A stretch of 64,000 nt of DNA from JAKAVN01 sp963734845 (GCA_963734845.1 CAVTIS010000008.1:124001-188000); one strand, 5' to 3'; counted from the stretch's first letter, positions 9,779 to 20,298 are shown. A program made the numbers and translations. Notes: generated by a model not told the origin, from the letters alone.

Positions 9779-12127
9779 TCATAAATTGAGCTGCACGACC
9801 GTGGCGCCGGCGCCGCCGCGATGCGGGTCGGCCTGATGGAACCCCGCGCAATACGGCGAGTCGCCGAGATATTCGTGGACCGCCTTCTTGAGCGCGCCCG
9901 ATCCAATCCCATGCACAATTCGCACCTCGGCGCGGTTGGTCAGGTAAGCCTGGTCGAGGAACTCTTCCAGCCGCCGAAGCGCGTCCGCCGTACGCATCCC
10001 GATGAGATTAAGCTCGCTGTCACCGCCCTCCGGTGTTGGCCCCGCGCTGACCGTTACCTTGGGCACGCGATCGTGCGCCGCACCTCGGCTCTGAGCGCGG
10101 CGTAATCGCTCCGGCGCGACTTCGATTCGGAGTCCGCCGCGGCTCACGACCGCGCGCCCCGGTTCCAGCGCGATAAGTTCGCCCTGGATGTCGCCGAACT
10201 CGACCCGGTCGCCTATCTTGAGCGGTTCGCGCGCCGCGCCGCCCTCGTCAGCGCCGGCGCTGGGCGCCATCTGTGCGACCCGTTCCGCCGCCCGCCCGAG
10301 CATCGAGCCAAGCTCGCGCTGCATTTTGCGCCCCGCCCTTACTTCGTCGGCGATCGCCGCGCTTTCGCGCCGCAGGTCAGCAATTAGCGATTTGCCTTCG
10401 GCCACCACGCGTTCGCGCTCGGTTTCGATACGCGCGCGCCCGCGTCGCGTCGTCTCCTCGGCCTCAGCGGCGAGTTCTACGGCGCGCCGCTGCTCCGCGC
10501 GCAGGTGTTCGGCCTCGGCGCGAACCTCAGCGCGCTCCGCCTCGAGCAGCCCCAGCACGCGCTCGACCTCCGCCGCGCCGGCCGGCATCGCCTCACGAGC
10601 GGCGCTCACGATTTCGCCCGGCAGGCCCAGGCGCTCGGCAACGGCGAGGCCGTAGCTTTGGCCAATCGTGTGAGGCTTGAGGCGATAGAGCGGCTGAAGG
10701 TTCTCGGCGTCAAAATCGACGGCCGAGGCCTCGAAGCCGGCGCGCGAATATGCATGAAGCTTGATCGCGGCCGAGTGAGTCGCAATCGCGACCAGGCACC
10801 GTCGCCGACCCAGGTAAGTCATCAGGCCAATCGCAAGCGCCGCGCCTTCGACCGGATCGGTACCCTCGCCAGGCTCATCCAGAATGACCAGCGCCGGCTC
10901 TTCGAGCGCGGCAGCCATCGCGCTCAGGTTGGCGATATGCGCGGCGAAGCTCGAGAGACTCGCCTCGATCGATTGCTCATCGCCGATGTCGGCGAAGATG
11001 CTGCTAAAGACGATGATGCGGCTGCCCTCGCGCGCCGGGATGAGCAGTCCGGCTTGCGCCATAAGGGCGAGCAACCCGATAGTCTTGAGCGCGACGGTTT
11101 TGCCGCCCGTGTTGGGGCCGGAAATCACGATGCCGTGCAGGCCGGCGCCGATCCGCACGTCGATTGGGACGACCTCCCGACCGCCGGCAATCAGCAGCGG
11201 ATGGCGCGCCTCGACGAGTTCGAGGCCGCTCTCGCCGAAGCCGCCGAGCAGGGGCTCGATGCATCGCAGGCGCTCGGCGAAAATCGCGCGCGCGTTAAGC
11301 GCGTCGAGCGCTACCATCGCGTCGAAGGTCAGCCGCAGCTCGACGCCGTAGCCGCGGATCATCGCGGTCAGATGGGCCAGGATGCGCCGCTCCTCGGCCT
11401 CGACCTCGCGCTCGAGCATCAGCAGGCGGTTGTTGAGCTCGACCGCCCACATCGGTTCAACGAACAGCGTCTCGCCCGAGACCGAGCGGTCCTGCACGAT
11501 TCCCTCCAGCCGCTCGGAGTAGTTGAGCTTGAGCGGCAGGACGAAACGATGATTGCGCACCGTGACCAGGTGGTCGGAGACGAACGCTTCCATTCCCGAA
11601 GCGTTGAGCGAGCGAGCGAGCCGCGCCTCCAACTCGACCCGCTCGGCGCGGAGCCGATTGCGCAGGCGCAAAAGCTGTGGACTCGCCTCATCCAGCAGGC
11701 TCCCGTCATCCGCCAGCGCGCCGAGCAGCGCGTCGGCCAACTCCTTGGGCGCGGCCAGATTCTGCGCGGCGGCGGCGAGATGCGGATATGGCTCGACGCG
11801 CGAACGCATGAAGGCCGCGACGTGGCGCGCCGCGAGCACGAAGTCACGCACGCCCAGCAGCGAGACGCCGTCGAGCACGGCGCCCTCGCGTGCGGCGGCG
11901 AGCAGGATTTCGCGCTGGTCGGCGAACTCCTGCATCGGCAAAGCGCCGGCATGCGCCCGCAGCGACACCATCTCGGCCGTGACGCGGAGCCGTACGGCGA
12001 CTTCGGCCGCGTCGCCCGAGGGTCTCAGCATTTCCACGGCGCGGCGGCCGGGCTCGGAAGCCGCTAGCGCGGCGACCAGTCCGATCACCTTGTGGAACTC
12101 GAGCACTCGCAGGTCGCGGTCACGCAT
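9779..12127 (-). CDS. mutS2: MutS2 ATPase/endonuclease
   Basis: A 782-residue MutS2. It has the MutS core and lever region, a Walker A GPNTGGKT at about residue 337, a Walker B-type motif DEPGEGTDP at about 416, a coiled Ala/Glu/Arg-rich stretch at ~510-630, and a C-terminal Smr domain from about 705 (HGIGSGALKKAV). MutS2 acts on branched DNA and, in other bacteria, on collided ribosomes. The Smr domain carries LNLIG where many members have LDLRG, so the acidic nuclease residue is Asn here. It converges with the AsmA-like gene. Confidence 0.95.
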   Translation of the reverse strand: MRDRDLRVLEFHKVIGLVAALAASEPGRRAVEMLRPSGDAAEVAVRLRVTAEMVSLRAHAGALPMQEFADQREILLAAAREGAVLDGVSLLGVRDFVLAARHVAAFMRSRVEPYPHLAAAAQNLAAPKELADALLGALADDGSLLDEASPQLLRLRNRLRAERVELEARLARSLNASGMEAFVSDHLVTVRNHRFVLPLKLNYSERLEGIVQDRSVSGETLFVEPMWAVELNNRLLMLEREVEAEERRILAHLTAMIRGYGVELRLTFDAMVALDALNARAIFAERLRCIEPLLGGFGESGLELVEARHPLLIAGGREVVPIDVRIGAGLHGIVISGPNTGGKTVALKTIGLLALMAQAGLLIPAREGSRIIVFSSIFADIGDEQSIEASLSSFAAHIANLSAMAAALEEPALVILDEPGEGTDPVEGAALAIGLMTYLGRRRCLVAIATHSAAIKLHAYSRAGFEASAVDFDAENLQPLYRLKPHTIGQSYGLAVAERLGLPGEIVSAAREAMPAGAAEVERVLGLLEAERAEVRAEAEHLRAEQRRAVELAAEAEETTRRGRARIETERERVVAEGKSLIADLRRESAAIADEVRAGRKMQRELGSMLGRAAERVAQMAPSAGADEGGAAREPLKIGDRVEFGDIQGELIALEPGRAVVSRGGLRIEVAPERLRRAQSRGAAHDRVPKVTVSAGPTPEGGDSELNLIGMRTADALRRLEEFLDQAYLTNRAEVRIVHGIGSGALKKAVHEYLGDSPYCAGFHQADPHRGGAGATVVQLNL

Positions 12128-12148
12128 CGGCGCTGTCTTTTATCCCTC

Positions 12149-12185
12149 GAACCGCTTCGCGGTTCCGTCTTTACCGCTTCGCGGT
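12149..12185. repeat. Two adjacent near-identical hairpins between mutS2 and the carboxylase gene
   Basis: GAACCGCTTCGCGGTTC (12149-12165; 7-bp stem, 3-base loop) is followed eight bases later by ACCGCTTCGCGGT (12173-12185; 5-bp stem). The shared core is a direct repeat of a palindrome, as in REP-type elements or paired operators. It sits between two divergent starts and has no T-tract. Confidence 0.6.
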
Positions 12186-12288
12186 CTGCTGTTTGGTCAA
12201 GCTAATATCTAGCCCAACCGAGCGCGGCTGGCATCAGGCCCGCAACCGCGAGGGATCGAACCGCGAGAGAGAGACGGAGAGGACGCCG

Positions 12289-13905
12289 ATGGAACGAATC
12301 GAGAGCCGCATCAACACCTCGAGCCCGGAGTACCGGCAGAATTTCGCGCTGATGGAGGCGGCGGTCAAACAATTACGCGAGGCGGTCGAGCGCGTGCGCC
12401 AGGGCGGTCCCGAGCAATCGCGCCGCCGCCATCTGGAGCGCGGCAAGCTGCTGGTGCGCGACCGCATCCGGAAGCTGCTCGATCCCGAGAGCGCGTTCAT
12501 GGAGCTCTCGCCGCTCGCGGCGTGGGGGATGTACGAAGACGAGGCGCCGGGCGCCGGAATCGTGACCGGCGTCGGGCGGTTGCAGGGCCGCGAGGTCGTG
12601 GTGGTGGCCAATGACGCGACGGTCAAGGGCGGCACCTACTATCCGATGACGGTCAAGAAGCATCTGCGCGCGCAGGAGATCGCGCTGCAGAACCATCTTC
12701 CGTGTGTGTACCTGGTCGACTCGGGAGGCGCGTTCCTGCCGCTGCAATCGGAGGTCTTTCCCGACCGCGAACACTTCGGGCGCATCTTCTACAACATGGC
12801 GCGGATGTCGGCCGCGGGAATTCCGCAGGTGGCGGCGGTGATGGGTTCGTGCACGGCGGGCGGCGCCTACGTGCCGGCGATGTGCGACGAAAATATCATC
12901 GTGCGCGAGCAGGGGACGATTTTCCTCGCCGGGCCGCCACTGGTGCGCGCGGCCACCGGCGAGGAAGTCAGCGCCGAGGAACTGGGCGGCGGCGACGTGC
13001 ACACGCGGCTTAGCGGCGTGAGCGACTATCTGGCGGATGACGACGAGCATGCGCTCGCGATCGCGCGCTCGATCTTCGAAAGCCTTGGCCCGCGCACCGG
13101 CCTCGAGTACGCGCTGCAGCAGGCGGAGCCCGAGGATCCTTATTACGATCCGCGCGAGATCTACGGCGTGGTCTCGGGCGACACGCGCCGTCCCTACGAG
13201 GTGCGCGAACTAATCGCGCGGCTGGTCGACGGCAGCCGAATGCACGAGTTCAAGCCGCGCTACGGCGCAACCCTGGTGACCGGCTTTGCGCGCATCTACG
13301 GCTATCCGGTCGGAATCATCGCGAACAACGGCGTGCTGTTCAGCGAATCGGCGCTCAAGGCGACGCACTTCATCGCGCTCTGCTGCGCGCGCCGCATCCC
13401 GCTGGTCTTTTTGCAGAACATCACCGGCTTCATGGTCGGCAAACGCTACGAGCAGGGCGGAATCGCCAAGGACGGGGCCAAGATGGTCAACGCGGTGGCC
13501 AACGCGCAGGTGCCCAAGTTCACCGTGATAATCGGTGCGTCGAACGGCGCGGGAAATTACGGGATGTGCGGGAGGGCGTATTCGCCGCGGATGCTTTTCA
13601 TGTGGCCCAACTCCCGCATCTCGGTGATGGGCGGAGAGCAGGCGGCCAACACACTGCTCACGGTCAAGCTCGACCAATTGAAGGCCCAGGGTCAGACGAT
13701 GACGCTCGCGGAGCAGGCCGAATTCACGCGCCCGACGCTGGCGAAATACGAGCACGAGTCGAGTTGCTATTTCTCGAGCGCGCGGCTGTGGGACGACGGA
13801 GTAATCGATCCGCTCGAGACGCGTGCGATGCTGGCGCTCGGGATCGCCGCGTCGCTTAACGCGGGAATCCCGCCGGCGACCAGTTTCGGCGTGTTTAGGA
13901 TGTGA
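12289..13905 (+). CDS. mccB: Acyl-CoA carboxylase beta subunit, probably methylcrotonyl-CoA carboxylase
   Basis: A 538-residue carboxyltransferase; ATG 12289 is preceded by a GGAGAGGA Shine-Dalgarno. It matches the biotin-dependent carboxyltransferase fold: MGSCTAGGAYVPAMCDE in the N-lobe, FLAGPPLVRAATGEEV next, and GRAYSPRMLFMWPNSRISVM in the C-lobe. The length and the GPPLV/ATGE run are those of the 3-methylcrotonyl-CoA subunit (leucine catabolism) rather than AccD or PccB. That is a judgement from memory, and geranyl-CoA carboxylase is possible. No biotin carboxylase subunit is next to it, so its partner must be elsewhere. Confidence 0.85.
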   Translation: MERIESRINTSSPEYRQNFALMEAAVKQLREAVERVRQGGPEQSRRRHLERGKLLVRDRIRKLLDPESAFMELSPLAAWGMYEDEAPGAGIVTGVGRLQGREVVVVANDATVKGGTYYPMTVKKHLRAQEIALQNHLPCVYLVDSGGAFLPLQSEVFPDREHFGRIFYNMARMSAAGIPQVAAVMGSCTAGGAYVPAMCDENIIVREQGTIFLAGPPLVRAATGEEVSAEELGGGDVHTRLSGVSDYLADDDEHALAIARSIFESLGPRTGLEYALQQAEPEDPYYDPREIYGVVSGDTRRPYEVRELIARLVDGSRMHEFKPRYGATLVTGFARIYGYPVGIIANNGVLFSESALKATHFIALCCARRIPLVFLQNITGFMVGKRYEQGGIAKDGAKMVNAVANAQVPKFTVIIGASNGAGNYGMCGRAYSPRMLFMWPNSRISVMGGEQAANTLLTVKLDQLKAQGQTMTLAEQAEFTRPTLAKYEHESSCYFSSARLWDDGVIDPLETRAMLALGIAASLNAGIPPATSFGVFRM

Positions 13906-13939
13906 GTATTGTCACCCAAGCTCTCTCTCTCTCGCGAAC

Positions 13940-13955
13940 TCAGGGGAAACCCTGA
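13940..13955. other. Intergenic hairpin between convergent genes
   Basis: TCAGGGGAAACCCTGA forms a 6-bp stem with a GAAA tetraloop just after the carboxylase stop. There is no following T-tract in either direction, so it is at best a weak or Rho-assisted terminator. A short CT-repeat (13921-13932) precedes it. Confidence 0.35.
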
Positions 13956-14067
13956 ACAATATTGAAACATGCTGAATCTTTTTAAAAAGGCGCATACAGA
14001 TTATGAATAATTACAAAGCGCTTAAAACTGAATATGGCAAAGAATGGCTGGACTAGGGTGGAGAACG

Positions 14068-15519
14068 CTACACTGTCGGCCTGATGTTCTGATTGATGCG
14101 AAATAAATTGGTCGGATCGTACTTGTTCTTGAGCGCGACCAGGCGATCGTAATTCGGGCCGTAGGCGGCGCGCACGCGCTCGGCGCCTTCGTCCTCCAGG
14201 TAATTCACATAGACTCGTCCATTGGCGAACGCGCCGGCCCGCTCCCAGAACTGGTTTACCCACTCGATCGATTTCGCCGCCGCCGCCGGCGCGGTCCAAT
14301 ACGTCTGGATCCAGCATTCGAAGCCGACCTGCCGAAGACTGTACGCGGTCGCCGTGGGCGCGATTCGGCATCGCGCGCCGTGGGCGAAGAAGAACGTGAG
14401 CTTGCTCCACTTCGAGGGCCGCGTGGCGACGGATTCAATCACGGCGTCGATCACAGGGTCGCCAATAGTCGGAAAGAAGCCCGCCCTGCGGTAACTCGCG
14501 AACAGTCCGCCCGGCGGCGCTTCGCTGCCGACGGTATCCTTGTATGGTGTTGGCTGGATTGCGCCTGAGACGGGCCGGGTTGCGTCCCGCAGTTGCTTGA
14601 TGATCGGCTCCCCATTCTTTGGGTCGCCTACATAGGCGACGCTCAGTTCGAGGCCTGACTCACCGAATTGGCCCGGGACATCCAGGATCAAAACGAGCTG
14701 GTCGGGAACGTGGGGCGCGTAGCTGCGCAGGAAGCGCAGGACGTCGCGAACCTGCGAGGGCCGATATTCCAATGATCCGAACATGATCGTGGTCACCGGA
14801 TGGAGCTTGTACTCGAGCGCGGTCGCGACGCCGAAGTTTGCCCCGGCCCCGCGCATCGCCCAGTAAAGATCGGGGCGCTGGTTGGCGTTGGCGCGCCGCA
14901 AATCTCCGTCAGCGGTCACCAGTTCGACCGAGACCAGGTTATCGCAGGCGGTCCCGTATACACTCTCCAGCCATCCGTTTCCGCCGCCGAGCGTGAGACC
15001 GCCGAGGCCAACGTCGGGGCAGGCGCCCAGCGACGCCGCGAGACTAAAAGGCGCGACCGTGTTGTCGAAGTCCGCGATAAGAATGCCGGGCTCCGCGCGG
15101 GCGACGCGTTTGGCCGAATCGACCTGTACGCGCTTCATCTGCGACAGATCGATAACCAGTCCGCCGTCGCAGGTCGAATAGCCCGCGAAACTATGGCCTC
15201 CGCTGCGAATCGCGGCGGGCAAATTCCGCCGGCGGCCGAATTCCACCGATCGCCGCACGTCGTCGACGCCGGTGCATCGTGCGATCATCGCAGGGTGCTT
15301 GTCATAGCGCCGATTCCAGACGCGGCGGGCGGAATCATACTCCGCGTCGCAGGGCACCAGCAGGTGCCCCTTCAGGCTCGCGCTGAAGCTTTTAACCGCT
15401 GCCGGATCGATCCCTCCTGCGGCATGCGCATAGCGGTGATGGATGAAGCTGACGGATAGCGCGGCGCCTGCTATGGCGCCGCGCTTGAGCAACTCGCGCC
15501 GCGTGATGTGCTTGGCCAT
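14068..15519 (-). CDS. Tat-exported FAD-linked oxidase (berberine-bridge-enzyme-like)
   Basis: A 483-residue protein. A twin-Arg signal (RRELLKRG, residues 7-14, then a hydrophobic h-region ending near HAA) points to folded export. The PCMH-type FAD domain contains RSGGHSFAGYS; His109 is the expected 8-alpha-N-histidyl FAD attachment residue. The Cys used for a second covalent bond in bicovalent members appears absent (LGGLTLGGGNG). The C-terminal BBE segment ends with NKYDPTNLFRINQNI. Relatives oxidise sugars or secondary metabolites with O2; the substrate here is unknown. It follows the ion-channel gene by 24 bp. Confidence 0.9.
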   Translation of the reverse strand: MAKHITRRELLKRGAIAGAALSVSFIHHRYAHAAGGIDPAAVKSFSASLKGHLLVPCDAEYDSARRVWNRRYDKHPAMIARCTGVDDVRRSVEFGRRRNLPAAIRSGGHSFAGYSTCDGGLVIDLSQMKRVQVDSAKRVARAEPGILIADFDNTVAPFSLAASLGACPDVGLGGLTLGGGNGWLESVYGTACDNLVSVELVTADGDLRRANANQRPDLYWAMRGAGANFGVATALEYKLHPVTTIMFGSLEYRPSQVRDVLRFLRSYAPHVPDQLVLILDVPGQFGESGLELSVAYVGDPKNGEPIIKQLRDATRPVSGAIQPTPYKDTVGSEAPPGGLFASYRRAGFFPTIGDPVIDAVIESVATRPSKWSKLTFFFAHGARCRIAPTATAYSLRQVGFECWIQTYWTAPAAAAKSIEWVNQFWERAGAFANGRVYVNYLEDEGAERVRAAYGPNYDRLVALKNKYDPTNLFRINQNIRPTV

Positions 15520-15543
15520 TTTGCCTTTGCCGATCGGGCTGGA

Positions 15544-16644
15544 TTACGCCAGAAAATGCAGGACCAGGATTGAATTGCTCACGACGAACGCAGCCGGCAC
15601 CAACCAGCGGGCAGTGCGGCGGATTCCCCTGGCCAGGTCGCGCCGCTCGTTGCGATAGGCGATATGCACGGCGGTCAGTTCGAGCATGGCCAGGAAAGCG
15701 AAGATGTAACAGGCCAGAAAAAAAGCGTCGGCGAAAGTCAGATACGGCACTCGCGGGAGGGTCAATGAGATCGCGAGCGCGAACGCGATGATCGTCAGAA
15801 TCGCAGTCACCGCTATGGTCACCTGGCTCGAAACCTCGGACGGATCGAACCAGAACACCGACCACGACACGACCACCATCAGCAGCAGCGGCAGAAACAC
15901 CTTCCACAGGTAAAACTCGTAGCGTCGCTCAACCGCGATCTCGAACCGCGCCTCGGCAATCGCATGTTCGCCGAATTGGCTCGCCGCCGTCCCGATCCTG
16001 GCAGTCAGCGACTTGAATTCCCACGACTCCAGCGAGGAATAGGTGCTGAACTCGGTCGCGGTCCATACCGGCAACTGACTGGTGACGAAGGCGATGGACA
16101 GCTGCTGGTCGGTGAACGGATGGACCAGGACTTCGAGCTTCTGCGCATCGAAGGGGAAAGGCTTAAGATGAAAAGTAGAGGTCACGAGCGCGTCGAAGCG
16201 TTCGACGTAGGACACGGTCCCGTCCGGAGCGACGCGCAGCGACCCTTCAAGAACCTGGCGCGGCTTGACCGCGTTGATTATGACCAGTTGCGGCCGCCAC
16301 ACCGAATCCGGCGCGAGCGTTCGATATTTGTCGCCATTGCCGGACGCCTTATAGGTGAGGCGCGGATCATTCCACTGCGCCAGCAGATAGCCGGTTAGCT
16401 CAAAGCGCTCGGTGACCTCGTCGATGCTCGAGAGGTTGAGCACGTGCAGCGCAACGCTCACCTTGACGCGTCCGCCTTCGGCCGGCGGCGGCAACAGCAT
16501 CGAATTGGGATCGAGTCCGGCGGGGAACGCGGCGAGCGGCGGCGGCGCTGCCACGGCGCAGGCCGCGAGGCTCGCGATCAGAATTGCCGCTAGCGCGAGC
16601 GGCACGAGAGAACCGCGCGCGCGACGCCGCGAGGTCTCGCGCAT
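15544..16644 (-). CDS. Prokaryotic pentameric ligand-gated ion channel (GLIC/ELIC type)
   Basis: A 366-residue protein from ATG 16644, two codons inside a longer open frame that overlaps the neighbouring gene. A signal peptide spans about residues 12-32 and includes LAAC (Cys29), which also resembles a lipobox. The extracellular beta domain carries the Pro-loop FPFDAQ (163-168) without flanking Cys, as in bacterial members. Four helices follow at about 244-266, 271-295, 303-329 and 347-365, with LPRVPYLTFADAF between M2 and M3 as in GLIC. Aligned by eye with GLIC, the pore has Thr at 2' and 6', Leu at 9', Ala at 13', and Ser where GLIC has the intracellular Glu ring. No large cytoplasmic loop. 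The ligand is unknown. Confidence 0.92.
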   Translation of the reverse strand: MRETSRRRARGSLVPLALAAILIASLAACAVAAPPPLAAFPAGLDPNSMLLPPPAEGGRVKVSVALHVLNLSSIDEVTERFELTGYLLAQWNDPRLTYKASGNGDKYRTLAPDSVWRPQLVIINAVKPRQVLEGSLRVAPDGTVSYVERFDALVTSTFHLKPFPFDAQKLEVLVHPFTDQQLSIAFVTSQLPVWTATEFSTYSSLESWEFKSLTARIGTAASQFGEHAIAEARFEIAVERRYEFYLWKVFLPLLLMVVVSWSVFWFDPSEVSSQVTIAVTAILTIIAFALAISLTLPRVPYLTFADAFFLACYIFAFLAMLELTAVHIAYRNERRDLARGIRRTARWLVPAAFVVSNSILVLHFLA

Positions 16645-16685
16645 GATAGCCGCCGTCACGGGTCTTCTCGCCGATAAGGCTGCGT

Positions 16686-17231
16686 CTAGTAGTTGGCCTT
16701 GCCGAGCGGCGAATGCTCGCGCTTGTAGACCAGGAAGGTGCGATCGAATTCGATCACCACGATTCCCGATTGTCCGTTCTCGCCGTCGGTTTTCATGCCG
16801 AGCGTATGCACGGTGACCAATCCCTGTGTGGGGCGGCTTGCGGACTCCCGCTTGGCGACCACCGCGGTCTCCGCGTAGAGCGTGTCGCCGGCGAAGACTG
16901 GATTGACCAGCCGCACCTTGTCCCATCCCAGGTTGGCGACGGCGTTTTGGCTGGTGCTGTGCACGCTCATCCCAGTGACCACCGAAATCGTGACCAGCGA
17001 ATTCATCAGCGGCCGTTTCCATTGCGTCGCATTCGCGTAGGCCGAGTCAAAGTGCAGCGGATGCGTGTTCATCGCCAGCAGCGTCATGTAGATGTTGTCG
17101 GTTTCAGTGAGCGTGCGGCCAGGGCGATGCTCGAAAACGTCACCTGGCGTGAAGTCCTCGTAAAAGAGCCCGTAGGCCTCGCGATAGCGGTTAGGTGCGA
17201 CCTGTTTATAGGCGGACGGCAGCTTTTCCAT
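16686..17231 (-). CDS. MaoC-family hydratase/dehydratase
   Basis: 181 residues from ATG 17231, which has a near-perfect Shine-Dalgarno GGAGGA eight bases upstream. Single hot-dog domain with the MaoC pattern: FYEDFTPGDVFEH near the start, then a NTHPLHFD stretch supplying the Asn/His catalytic pair, and GMSVHSTSQNAVANLGW. Members hydrate enoyl-CoA-type or mesaconyl-CoA-type substrates. It lies 65 bp after fumC, which might hint at C4/C5 dicarboxylate metabolism, but that is only context. Confidence 0.85.
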   Translation of the reverse strand: MEKLPSAYKQVAPNRYREAYGLFYEDFTPGDVFEHRPGRTLTETDNIYMTLLAMNTHPLHFDSAYANATQWKRPLMNSLVTISVVTGMSVHSTSQNAVANLGWDKVRLVNPVFAGDTLYAETAVVAKRESASRPTQGLVTVHTLGMKTDGENGQSGIVVIEFDRTFLVYKREHSPLGKANY

Positions 17232-17296
17232 CGATAATTCCTCCGATGCGATTGCGAATTGCGGCTGCTGGCGCGGCGGCTCGGATCGTCGCGCGC

Positions 17297-18700
<1,404 letters not shown>

Positions 18701-18773
18701 GGCGGAACCTTTCCTCGGAGAACCTTTGCTGACGGATTCTGATCTTAATGTACGGCGGCCAAGAACTGGAGGT

Positions 18774-20096
18774 CTAAGCGCCGCGGTCCGCAATCGCGGG
18801 GAGGGCGATTTCGAACGTGGCGCCCCGTTTCGGCACGGACGAAGCCGTGAGAGAACCTCCGTGCGCCTCGACGATTGATTGCGTAATCGAGAGACCGATA
18901 CCCATACCATCGCGCTTGGTGGTGAAGAAGGTCTCGAAAATCCGCGGCAACACGTCGGGTTCAATTCCCGCGCCCGAGTCGATGACCAGTATTTTAACCC
19001 AGCCCGCCGCGCCCTGGAGAGCCTGCACTTTCACCTCGCGCGGTTCGCGGTCAGTCGACGTGACCGCGTCGAACGCGTTGAGCACGAGGTTGATGATGGC
19101 CTGCTGCAACTGGACGCGGTCGGCCAGAACCTGCGGAAGCGATTGCGGCATGTCGAGCGCGAAAGAGATGCTGCGCAGCATCGCGTCGCCGCGGACGATA
19201 CGGCTGATCTCACTTAAGACCTCGGTTAGCTGGAGGGTGGATTTGACCGAGTCTTCGCGCCGAAACAGGGCGCGCAGCCGTCGAATCGTCTCGCTGGCGC
19301 GATTGTTGTCTTCGATGACGTCGTCGATGGCCGCGCCTATCTCTATGAGATCGGGACTACGCGATTCGAGGATGCTCCGGATCGCTTCTGCGTTGCTCAG
19401 GATGGCGGCCAGCGGCTGATTGAGCTCGTGTGCAAATGAAGCCGCCAGTTCTCCCAGCGTGTTGACCCGAGAGACGTGGTTCAAATCGCTGCGCAGCCGG
19501 AGCACCTCGGCCGCGGCGCGCTTGCGTTCCAGGGCGTAGCCGAAAATCTCGGTTATCATTTGCAAGCGCCGCACAATTTCGGCCGGCCACGCGCGCTCGC
19601 TCTTGAACGCCCCGAACATGGCGGCGCCGATGACCCTTCCGCCGACCTTGATTGGCACCGTAACGTTGGATTTGGGCCCGTGCTCTCGGATGTTCGCGCG
19701 GTCGCGAGCAGCCTCCGGCGGAAGCTCATCGACGCTTGAAAAAACCATCGTCTCGCCCTGCAAGATCACTTTGTTTGAAACCCACGGGTAAGCTTCGAAG
19801 GTGTTGGTAACCCGCGGCGTCGGCGGGAACCCCGGGCGCACCCATTGATGGCTGAAATACGGCAGTCTGGTCGAGGCATCAATTTGCGCGAGCGTGCTGC
19901 GATCCAGCTCTAGCGTCAGCACGATGCGTTCCATCCAGCGCTCGATTTCCTCATCGATCTCTTCTACCGCGACGCGCGCGAAGGCCGCGGCCAGACCCAG
20001 GGCGAGCTCTTCGAAACGGTGGCTTTCCTGCACATCGCGCCGGCCGCGCCGGCGCGCCGGGATTCCGACCGGCGTTTTTATTAACCTGTCTCCCAT
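18774..20096 (-). CDS. Orphan sensor histidine kinase with GAF domain
   Basis: 440 residues, soluble. Residues ~37-190 form a GAF-type sensor; a dimerisation domain follows with H-box FAHELNQPL (His223), then HATPase_c with NLVLNAFDAV (N), DSGAGI (G1), FETFFTTKRDGMGIGLSI (F/G2). The organisation and the ELNQPLAAIL motif resemble kinases such as FixL and other HisKA members. There is no transmembrane helix, so the signal is likely cytoplasmic. No response regulator is adjacent; the gene is 73 bp upstream of fumC in the same direction. Confidence 0.9.
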   Translation of the reverse strand: MGDRLIKTPVGIPARRRGRRDVQESHRFEELALGLAAAFARVAVEEIDEEIERWMERIVLTLELDRSTLAQIDASTRLPYFSHQWVRPGFPPTPRVTNTFEAYPWVSNKVILQGETMVFSSVDELPPEAARDRANIREHGPKSNVTVPIKVGGRVIGAAMFGAFKSERAWPAEIVRRLQMITEIFGYALERKRAAAEVLRLRSDLNHVSRVNTLGELAASFAHELNQPLAAILSNAEAIRSILESRSPDLIEIGAAIDDVIEDNNRASETIRRLRALFRREDSVKSTLQLTEVLSEISRIVRGDAMLRSISFALDMPQSLPQVLADRVQLQQAIINLVLNAFDAVTSTDREPREVKVQALQGAAGWVKILVIDSGAGIEPDVLPRIFETFFTTKRDGMGIGLSITQSIVEAHGGSLTASSVPKRGATFEIALPAIADRGA

Positions 20097-20189
20097 TTTG
20101 AGCGGCGATTGTAATCAAGTTTGAGATTGCGCGCCAAGGACGGCGCGCGCCCGCCAGCCGCGCGCGGCCCTTCCTCGCTTCATCCGAAA

Positions 20190-20240
20190 TTCAAGCACGA
20201 TTCACACGCCGTGCGATGACGATTCACATGCCGTCAATGA
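20190..20240 (+). promoter_or_regulatory. Phased 11-bp direct repeats (PHO-box-like) upstream of the phosphoesterase
   Basis: TTCAAGC (20190), TTCACAC (20201) and TTCACAT (20223) start on an 11-bp phase, each followed by a 4-base spacer (ACGA or GCCG). The unit at 20212 is degenerate. A 16-mer, ACGATTCACAYGCCGT, repeats exactly 22 bp apart. Arrays of 7+4 bp units are how PhoB/PhoP-type regulators bind. The array ends about 58 bp before the start of a phosphatase/phospholipase gene, which fits phosphate control. Inferred, not demonstrated. Confidence 0.45.
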
Positions 20241-20298
20241 TCGCCTCCTATGCTGTGCGCGACCTCAACCTCGCAAACCAAGGAGTTAACTAAAGGCG

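Noticed and set aside
10505..12067. Long rightward open frame opposite mutS2 (and similar ones opposite gdh and the AsmA-like gene)
   Set aside because: High GC creates long antisense frames; these lack domain signatures and the opposite strand encodes well-conserved proteins.
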